Below, piece by piece: positions 1 through 5,922 of a stretch of 10,150 nucleotides of DNA. Below the pieces are notes generated by a model. The model saw only the letters and a list, made by a program, of their open reading frames with translations. It had not been told where the DNA came from and made no database searches. The stretch is taken from assembly GCA_002413795.1 (NCBI GenBank), contig DHXS01000012.1:1551-11700 (forward strand), given 5' to 3'. Position 1 is the first letter of the stretch. Each line of letters opens with the position of its first letter. Made by a program: the position numbers and the translations under genes. This stretch comes from Candidatus Saccharibacteria bacterium UBA5150 (GTDB lineage: Bacteria; Patescibacteriota; Saccharimonadia; Saccharimonadales; UBA4665).

Positions 1-975
1 TATGAAATCAGCCTCAAAGAGGCCCAAACGCGTCGCAAGAACGCCAAGCTTGGCGAAACGATTGAAGTCCACGAAAAGGCCGAAAGCTTCGGCCGCGTCG
101 CCGCCCAGACCGCCAAACAGGTTATTTTACAGCGTCTGCGCGAAGCCGAGCGCGAGATCGTGATGGCCGAGTACGAAGATAAAATCGGCACCGTCATTAA
201 CGCCACCGTGGCACGCGTGGAAGGCAACATTACCCGCATCGACCTCGGCAAAGCCCAGGGCATCATGCCTCGCAGTGAGCAGATCCAGGGCGAGCGCTAT
301 TACCCGGGCCAGCGCCTAAAAGTCTTCCTAAAAGACGTGGAGCGCGGCTTCCGTGGCCCCCAGCTGGTGGTCTCGCGCGGTAACAAAGAGTTCATCGAAT
401 GGCTGTTCCGGGGGGAAGTGCCCGAAATGGAAAGCGGCGCCGTCGAGATAAAGGGAATTTCCCGCGAAGCCGGCGTGCGCTCCAAAATCGCCGTGGCCAG
501 CAACGTGCCCGGCGTCGACCCAGTTGGCACTTTCGTAGGCGGACACGGCACACGCGTTAACGCCGTTGTTTCCGAAGTCGGTGAACAGGAAAAAATCGAT
601 ATCATAGTCTGGGCCGATAAACCGGTAGAGTACATTACCCAGGCCCTCAGCCCCACCAAAGTCGCCAAAGTCGTCATCGACGAAAAGAATAAGAAAGCCC
701 GCGTAATCGTGCCCGAAGACCAGCTGAGCATTGCCATCGGCAAAAGCGGCCAGAACGTTCGCCTGGCCAGTAAGCTGACCGGCTACGAGCTCGACATTGA
801 GGGCGAAAAAGAGGCCGCCACCGCAGAAAAGCCCGCTGAAGCCGAAGATGGCAACGTCCAGACCAAGGAACTGCCCAAACAACCCAAGCTGAAGAAGAAA
901 AACGAGCTGGAAAGCTCCCTGCTGGAAGCCATCGAGGAACACGGCACTGATACCGACACTCCAAAAGCTGAATAG
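1..975 (+). CDS. nusA: Transcription termination/antitermination factor NusA, 5'-truncated by window edge
   Basis: NusA binds RNA polymerase and nascent RNA and modulates pausing, termination and antitermination. The frame is open from base 1, so the gene begins upstream; 324 codons are visible. An internal GTG-ATG at 160 is not the true start, because the upstream codons encode the end of the NusA N-terminal RNAP-binding domain (a charged stretch containing GRVAAQTAKQ). Order of domains: S1 domain from about visible residue 57 to 125, KH1 with a GGHG loop (residues 180-183), and KH2 with a GKSG loop (247-250) followed by QNVRLA. KH1 is preceded by the family-typical DPVGTFVG. After KH2 there is a roughly 50-residue tail, first Ala/Glu-rich, then Lys-rich, then acidic. 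The acidic-repeat domains of E. coli NusA are absent. The stop is TAG at 973-975. No terminator is seen after it. Identification is firm; about 70 N-terminal residues are probably missing. Confidence 0.96.
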   Translation, partial: YEISLKEAQTRRKNAKLGETIEVHEKAESFGRVAAQTAKQVILQRLREAEREIVMAEYEDKIGTVINATVARVEGNITRIDLGKAQGIMPRSEQIQGERYYPGQRLKVFLKDVERGFRGPQLVVSRGNKEFIEWLFRGEVPEMESGAVEIKGISREAGVRSKIAVASNVPGVDPVGTFVGGHGTRVNAVVSEVGEQEKIDIIVWADKPVEYITQALSPTKVAKVVIDEKNKKARVIVPEDQLSIAIGKSGQNVRLASKLTGYELDIEGEKEAATAEKPAEAEDGNVQTKELPKQPKLKKKNELESSLLEAIEEHGTDTDTPKAE

Positions 976-988
976 GTAACAGATTGAG

Positions 989-1015
989 TTGGCACTCTTG
1001 ACCGGCGAGTGCTAA
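989..1015 (+). promoter_or_regulatory. CIRCE operator (HrcA-binding inverted repeat) upstream of clpC
   Basis: The left arm is TTGGCACTC (989-997), the spacer is 9 nt (998-1006) and the right arm is GAGTGCTAA (1007-1015). The CIRCE consensus is TTAGCACTC-N9-GAGTGCTAA. The right arm and spacer length match exactly, and the left arm differs at one base. CIRCE is the binding site of the heat-shock repressor HrcA. It lies over the -35 box and spacer of the predicted clpC promoter, a position that would block RNA polymerase. The hrcA gene itself is not in this window. Confidence 0.93.
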
Positions 1016-1025
1016 ATGGTATTAT
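998..1025 (+). promoter_or_regulatory. Predicted sigma-70-type promoter of clpC
   Basis: The -35 candidate is TTGACC (998-1003), the spacer is 16 nt and the -10 candidate is TATTAT (1020-1025), with an extended TGG element at 1017-1019. The -35 lies inside the CIRCE spacer, so HrcA binding would occlude it. The predicted transcription start is near 1032, which puts it on top of the AGGAG ribosome site (1032-1036) and gives a leader of only about 14 nt. An alternative -35, TTGGCA (989-994), has no good -10 at the right distance. Confidence 0.6.
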
Positions 1026-1045
1026 GGATGTAGGAGAAAAAAGCT

Positions 1046-3520
1046 ATGATGCCAAATTCACCGGACTTCCAGGAATTTTTAAATCACCTCACCAATAACG
1101 CCTTACAAAGCCTTAAGCACGCCGATGCCATCGCACGCAGCTTTGGCAGTGCCTACGTGGGCACCGAGCACCTTCTGCTCGGCCTGCTGGCCCAGGACGG
1201 CAGTATGGGCTCCAAAGTGCTGGAAGGCGCTGGAGTCACTCTCGATCGGGCCCGGCTGGCGCTTAACGTAACGCCCAAAACGCTGGTTATTAACGTCGGC
1301 GCCAAGGGGCTGAGCGAAACCGCCAAGCTGACCCTTAAAATGGCTTACGACGTGGCCCAGGATTATTCACAGGAATATTGCGGCACGGAGCACATTCTTT
1401 ATAGTATTTTGTCGCAGAAAAACGCCCGGGCGACCATTCTACTGCGCGACATGAACGTCAATGTCGGCGGCCTGACCGGCGAGCTGGAACAGTTCCTGAA
1501 CCGCCAGCAATACGAAGAGCAGGAAACCGGCACCGGCGGCCAGCGCCGCAAAAAAGGCAAGAAAACGGCGCTTGATTTCTTTGGCACCGACCTGACCTCG
1601 CTGGCCCGCCAGGGCAAACTCGATCCGGTAGTCGGCCGCGAAAACCAGATCCGGCGGGTGGTCACCATTCTAAACCGTCGCACCAAGAACAACCCCGTAT
1701 TAATCGGCGAACCGGGCGTTGGCAAAACGGCCATCGTCGAAGGTCTGGCCCAGCGCATTATCGCCGAGGACGTACCCGACAGCCTGCTCGACAAGCGTAT
1801 CGTCACCCTGGACCTGGCCGGCATGATCGCCGGCACCAAATATCGCGGTGAATTCGAAGAACGGCTTAAAAAGGTCATGGCCGAGCTGGAAAAAGATAAC
1901 CGGGCCATAGTCTTTATAGATGAACTGCACCTGATTGTCGGCGCCGGCGCCGCCGAAGGCGCCATGGACGCCGGCAACATCCTGAAGCCGGCCTTGGCCC
2001 GCGGCAAAATCCAGCTGATCGGCGCCACCACCACCGACGAATACACCAAGCACATCGAGAAAGACGCCGCCCTGGAGCGCCGTTTCCAGCCTATCCAGGT
2101 GCCCGAGGCCACCACCAGCGAAACCCTGGCCATCCTTAAAGGCCTGCGCAAACATTACGAAAATTTCCACGGGGTCAGTTTGAGCGACGAAGTGCTGGAA
2201 GACGCCGTGGCGCTGGCCAAGCGCTATATTAATGACCGCTTCATGCCCGACAAGGCCATCGACCTGATCGACGAAACGGCGGCCCACTTGCGTGTCGATA
2301 AGGGCAAGACCAGCCCCCAGGCCCGCGGCCTGCAAAAAGAGCTCAAGCTGGTTAACACCCAGATCGAAGAAGCCGTCGACGCCGAGGAATACGAACGGGC
2401 GGCCCGCGCCAAAACCCGGGCTTCGCAAATTCACGACGAACTGGTCAAACTGCACGCTACGGCCAAGCGCACCAAGCGCCTGACCGTCACCAGCGAGGAT
2501 CTGGCCGACGTGGTAGCCCGCATGACCGGCGTGCCGGTCAAGAAAGTCATCCGCAGTGAAGCCAAGTACCTGCTGACGCTCGAGAAAACCCTGGGCAAAT
2601 ACATTATCGGTCAGCAAGAGGCGGTGGAGGCCGTTTCCAAAGCCATCCGCCGCAACCGCAGCGGCATCGGCAGTTTCAAACGGCCCATCGGTTCGTTTAT
2701 CTTCCTGGGACCTACGGGTGTCGGTAAGACCGAGCTGGCCCGGGTGCTGGCCCGCGAATTCTTTGGCAGTGAGAACGCCCTGGTTAAGATAGACATGTCC
2801 GAATTCGGCGAACGCCACACGGCGTCACGCCTAGTCGGCGCCCCGGCCGGCTACGTCGGCTACGAAGAAGGCGGCCAATTAACCGATAAGATCCGCCGCC
2901 AGCCTTACAGTCTGGTATTGTTCGACGAAATCGAAAAAGCCCACCCCGACGTCTTCAATATGCTGCTCCAACTATTGGAAGACGGCTATTTAACGGATGC
3001 CAAGGGCCGGCGCATAGATTTCACCAACACCATCGTCATCATGACCAGCAACGTCGGCGCCGAAAAATTGCAGAAGGAAGCCAACCTGGGCTTCCAGGCC
3101 AGCAAATCAAGCGACCTGAAAAATCTGGAAGCCCTGCACGAACTCAACCAAACCCGCGTTCGCGACGAGCTTAAGAAGTTACTGCGGCCGGAACTGCTAA
3201 ACCGTATCGATAAAACCATCGTTTTCCGGGCCCTGACCCACGAAGACATTTACAAAATTATTGATCTTCAGATCGACGAGCTGAAGGCCCGCCTGACGCG
3301 CAAAGGCCTCAGCCTGCAGCTCAAAAGCGGCGCCAAGCAATATCTGCTGAGGAACGGCTACGATGCCCGCAACGGCGTCCGCCCATTGCGCCGCCTGATC
3401 CAGGACACCATTGAAGACCACCTGGCCCACGATCTGTTAGACGACAAGTACGAAAAAGGTGATATTATTCAAGTAGCCGCCAAAAAGGGCGCACTTGATT
3501 ATGCTATCGTTACCGAATAA
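1046..3520 (+). CDS. clpC: ATP-dependent Clp protease ATPase subunit ClpC
   Basis: ClpC is a hexameric AAA+ unfoldase that feeds damaged or tagged proteins to ClpP in the cytosol. At 824 residues it has normal ClpC length. Order: N-terminal double Clp-N repeat (about 5-150); first AAA+ module with Walker A GEPGVGKT (221-228), Walker B ending IDE (291-293) and an ERRF arginine-finger region (344-347); a UVR-like middle coiled coil (about 429-466), which separates ClpC from ClpA and from the longer M-domain of ClpB; second AAA+ module with Walker A GPTGVGKT (555-562), Walker B LVLFDE (623-628) and sensor-2 GVRPLRR (777-783). LGF at 681-683 sits where the ClpP-docking loop is expected, so a ClpP partner is likely elsewhere in the genome. 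The first ATG (1046) is chosen because AGGAG (1032-1036) lies 9 nt upstream; ATG at 1049 is possible. The upstream CIRCE points to HrcA control. The end overlaps the next gene. Confidence 0.97.
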   Translation: MMPNSPDFQEFLNHLTNNALQSLKHADAIARSFGSAYVGTEHLLLGLLAQDGSMGSKVLEGAGVTLDRARLALNVTPKTLVINVGAKGLSETAKLTLKMAYDVAQDYSQEYCGTEHILYSILSQKNARATILLRDMNVNVGGLTGELEQFLNRQQYEEQETGTGGQRRKKGKKTALDFFGTDLTSLARQGKLDPVVGRENQIRRVVTILNRRTKNNPVLIGEPGVGKTAIVEGLAQRIIAEDVPDSLLDKRIVTLDLAGMIAGTKYRGEFEERLKKVMAELEKDNRAIVFIDELHLIVGAGAAEGAMDAGNILKPALARGKIQLIGATTTDEYTKHIEKDAALERRFQPIQVPEATTSETLAILKGLRKHYENFHGVSLSDEVLEDAVALAKRYINDRFMPDKAIDLIDETAAHLRVDKGKTSPQARGLQKELKLVNTQIEEAVDAEEYERAARAKTRASQIHDELVKLHATAKRTKRLTVTSEDLADVVARMTGVPVKKVIRSEAKYLLTLEKTLGKYIIGQQEAVEAVSKAIRRNRSGIGSFKRPIGSFIFLGPTGVGKTELARVLAREFFGSENALVKIDMSEFGERHTASRLVGAPAGYVGYEEGGQLTDKIRRQPYSLVLFDEIEKAHPDVFNMLLQLLEDGYLTDAKGRRIDFTNTIVIMTSNVGAEKLQKEANLGFQASKSSDLKNLEALHELNQTRVRDELKKLLRPELLNRIDKTIVFRALTHEDIYKIIDLQIDELKARLTRKGLSLQLKSGAKQYLLRNGYDARNGVRPLRRLIQDTIEDHLAHDLLDDKYEKGDIIQVAAKKGALDYAIVTE

Positions 3521-4511
3521 AAACTACCGCAGCCGGGGCGCCGGCCGGCTAGCCGCATTATTATTACTGCTGGTTTGGCTGGCGGCCCTCGGCCTGCTAG
3601 CGGCCAACCGGCAAAATATTTTTGACTGGTGGCGCCTGCGCAATTACCAGGCGCCGGCTAGCGTGGCCCAGCTGGCCTCCCAGGACACCATGACGGCCGA
3701 GGGCCGCCGGATCCTCTACGTTAACCGGCCGGACATCAGCAGTAAGACCGACTTTGGCAAGTCCTGCCCCAGCAACGGCGGCGAACAAACCATCGTTCTG
3801 GGCTGTTATCATTCCGGGCAATCCGGTATTTTCCTGCTTAGCGTCACCGATTCGCGCCTGAGCGGTGTCGAGCAGGTAACGGCGGCCCACGAAATGCTGC
3901 ACGCCGCTTACGAGCGGCTCAGCGCTACCGAGCGCCGCAAAGTCGACGCCATGCTGAATGACTACTACAAGAATGACCTGCACGACGACCGCATCCTTAA
4001 AGTCATGGACGCCTACAAAAAGAGCGAGCCCAACGACGTAGTTAACGAAATGCACTCCATCTTCGGCACCGAGATGGCCAACCTGCCGGCGCCGCTGGAG
4101 CAGTACTACAAGCGTTATTTTACCAACCGGGCCCAGGTGGCGGCCTTTGCGGCGCAGTATCAGGCGGAATTTACCTCGCGCCAGGACATAATCGCCCGTG
4201 ACGACGCCCAGTTATCCGACCTGAAATCACAGATCGATAGCCTACAGGCCGACCTCAAAAACCAGCAGGCCACCATCGACAGCCGGCAGAGTGAGCTGAC
4301 GAACCTGCGCGACAGCGGCAATATAACCGCCTATAACGCCGGCGTCGGGCCCTTTAACGACCTGGTGGACGCCTACAACGCCGAGGTCGGCCAGGCCAGA
4401 GTGCTTATCAACCAATACAACGCGATTCTAGCCGAATATAACGCGATTGCTTTCGAAGAGAACCAGCTAATCAAGGAATTAAGCCCCAGCCAGTCGACAA
4501 TCAGCAGATAG
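3501..4511 (+). CDS. Membrane-anchored HExxH-motif protein with C-terminal coiled coil, putative zinc metallopeptidase
   Basis: This 336-residue protein of unproven function has one hydrophobic segment at about residues 16-34 after a basic start (KNYRSRGAGR), so it is probably a type II anchor or uncleaved signal with the rest outside the cell. Residues 130-134 read HEMLH in the setting TAAHEMLHAAYERL, an HExxH zinc-binding and catalytic motif. A possible third ligand is Glu183 or Glu191 in NEMHSIFGTE. Cys89 and Cys102 could form a disulfide. Residues about 230-270 are a predicted coiled coil rich in Gln, Leu and Lys; the last part is Asn/Tyr/Ala-rich and helical. ATG 3501 overlaps clpC by 20 nt; TTG 3495 is an alternative with closer spacing to AAGGG (3485-3489). 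The overlap implies co-transcription and probably coupled translation with clpC. The general pattern is one I recall from uncharacterised actinobacterial and Saccharibacterial proteins; protease activity is inferred only from the motif. Confidence 0.85.
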   Translation: MLSLPNKNYRSRGAGRLAALLLLLVWLAALGLLAANRQNIFDWWRLRNYQAPASVAQLASQDTMTAEGRRILYVNRPDISSKTDFGKSCPSNGGEQTIVLGCYHSGQSGIFLLSVTDSRLSGVEQVTAAHEMLHAAYERLSATERRKVDAMLNDYYKNDLHDDRILKVMDAYKKSEPNDVVNEMHSIFGTEMANLPAPLEQYYKRYFTNRAQVAAFAAQYQAEFTSRQDIIARDDAQLSDLKSQIDSLQADLKNQQATIDSRQSELTNLRDSGNITAYNAGVGPFNDLVDAYNAEVGQARVLINQYNAILAEYNAIAFEENQLIKELSPSQSTISR

Positions 4512-4534
4512 TTAATCATTAGTTAATATTTGGG

Positions 4535-4543
4535 TGCTAAACT
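4535..4543 (+). promoter_or_regulatory. Possible extended -10 promoter for radA
   Basis: In the 55-nt gap before radA, TGC TAAACT (4535-4543) resembles an extended -10 element, with 4 of 6 bases of TATAAT plus TGn. There is no convincing -35 at 16-18 nt. A start near 4550 would leave a leader of about 17 nt. The AT-rich stretch 4511-4530 upstream could help as an UP-like element. The gene could equally be read through from the clpC promoter, since no terminator is seen between the genes. Confidence 0.3.
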
Positions 4544-4566
4544 GGGGGTAATAGTTAGGAGAGTAG

Positions 4567-5919
4567 ATGGCGAGAAAACCGGCCAGCCGTTACGTTTGTA
4601 GTAACTGCGGCGCGATCACCAGCAGCTGGAGCGGCAAGTGCCCCCAGTGCGGCGAATGGAACACGCTGGAGGAACAGCTAAGCGCGGCCACCGTCGCCGG
4701 CAGTGTCAGCCGCGGGCAGGTACTGCAGCCGCAATCGGTAGATAAGTTGCTGAAAAGCGACAACCGCCGCCTGTCCAGCGGCCAGGCCGAGATTGACGGC
4801 GTGCTGGGCGGGGGCATAGTGGCCGGCAGTGTCAATCTGTTGGCCGGCCAGCCGGGCATCGGCAAAAGCACCCTCTTATTACAGCTGGCTTACGCCGTGG
4901 CCGCCAAGGCGCCGGTGCTATACATCAGCGGCGAAGAATCAGCCCACCAGATCGGTCTAAGGGCCGCCCGCTTGGGCACTCAGCGTTCCGACCTGCAGCT
5001 GTCTACGGCCAACTCGGCCGATGACATCGCCGCCACTATTGCCGCCGGACAATACTCGCTGGTGATTATCGATTCCATCCAGGCTGTCAGCTGTAGCGCT
5101 ATAGCCTCGGCGGCCGGCACAGTCTCGCAGATTACCAATTCGACCCAGCTGTTAAGCCTGGCCGCCAAGCAATCCAACACCGCCCTTATATTGGTCGGCC
5201 ACGTTACCAAAGAGGGCTCCATTGCCGGCCCCAAAGTGCTGGAACACATGGTGGACGTCGTTTTGCAGCTGGAAGGCGACCGCTACGGCGGTTTCAAACT
5301 GCTTAGGGCCATCAAGAACCGCTTTGGCTCGACCAACGAGGCCGGCATCTTCGAAATGCTCGATAACGGCCTCCAGCCGGTCGAAAACCCTTCGGCCGCT
5401 CTATTATCCGAACGGCAGGCCAGCGACGGCTCAATCGTACTGGCCACGCTGGAGGGCACCCGGCCGCTACTGGTAGAGGTCCAGGCTCTGGTCAACCGCA
5501 CCAGCTACGGTTACCCTAAGCGGGCGGCCAGCGGCTTCGACCTTAACCGGCTTAACCTGTTAGTAGCCATGCTGGAGCGCCGTACCAAACTGAAGCTGGC
5601 CGAACATGACATCTACATAAACATCGTCGGCGGCATCCAGATTCGCGAACCGGCCGCCGACCTGGCTATCTGCCTGGCAATCGGATCGGCCGCCAAAGGC
5701 CTGCAACTAAAGAAAAACGCCGTTGTTTTTGGCGAGGTCGGCTTAAGCGGCGAAGTCCGCCACGTGCCTCACGTTGACAAGCGCCTGGCCGAAGCCAAAA
5801 AACTAGGCTTTGACGGCGCCATCGGCCCCAAGCAACGCGGCAAGGCCGCTAAGATGACGGGGCTGCACGGCGTCAGCGACGTCCGCAGTGCCCTCAACCA
5901 ATTCCTCGAAAAAGACTAA
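4567..5919 (+). CDS. radA: DNA repair protein RadA (Sms), branch-migration helicase
   Basis: RadA is a RecA-like hexameric ATPase that processes recombination intermediates and drives branch migration. At 450 residues it is full length. It starts with a four-cysteine zinc finger (Cys11, Cys14, Cys25, Cys28), then a RecA core with Walker A GQPGIGKS (94-101), Walker B LVIIDS (165-170) and the RadA signature KNRFG (250-254). A C-terminal Lon-protease-like domain follows (about 275-450). There the Lon catalytic serine position reads EPAADLA (361-367), so it is a non-proteolytic structural domain, as is usual in RadA. ATG 4567 follows a strong AGGAG (4557-4561) with a 5-nt spacing. It lies downstream of clpC and the HExxH gene on the same strand, 55 nt after the latter, and may belong to their operon; clpC-radA adjacency is also known in Bacillus subtilis. 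The stop is TAA 5917-5919, 3 nt from the stop of the converging gene. Confidence 0.97.
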   Translation: MARKPASRYVCSNCGAITSSWSGKCPQCGEWNTLEEQLSAATVAGSVSRGQVLQPQSVDKLLKSDNRRLSSGQAEIDGVLGGGIVAGSVNLLAGQPGIGKSTLLLQLAYAVAAKAPVLYISGEESAHQIGLRAARLGTQRSDLQLSTANSADDIAATIAAGQYSLVIIDSIQAVSCSAIASAAGTVSQITNSTQLLSLAAKQSNTALILVGHVTKEGSIAGPKVLEHMVDVVLQLEGDRYGGFKLLRAIKNRFGSTNEAGIFEMLDNGLQPVENPSAALLSERQASDGSIVLATLEGTRPLLVEVQALVNRTSYGYPKRAASGFDLNRLNLLVAMLERRTKLKLAEHDIYINIVGGIQIREPAADLAICLAIGSAAKGLQLKKNAVVFGEVGLSGEVRHVPHVDKRLAEAKKLGFDGAIGPKQRGKAAKMTGLHGVSDVRSALNQFLEKD

Positions 5920-5922
5920 TTC

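Noticed and set aside
160..165. GTG-ATG as the start of nusA
   Set aside because: The same frame is open back to base 1 and encodes NusA N-terminal domain sequence, so these are internal codons.
1700..2818. Long minus-strand open frame of 372 codons inside clpC
   Set aside because: It is a shadow of clpC. The Phe/Gly/Ala-rich product reflects the reverse complement of GC-rich codons and shows no domain motifs.
4532..4540. GGGTGCTAA upstream of radA, an 8-of-9 match to one CIRCE arm
   Set aside because: The position where the partner arm should be (4514-4522) shows no match to TTAGCACTC, so there is no inverted repeat; it is probably part of an extended -10.
5645..5720. Lon-like domain of RadA as an active protease
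   Set aside because: The position of the Lon catalytic serine is alanine (EPAADLA), as is normal for RadA.
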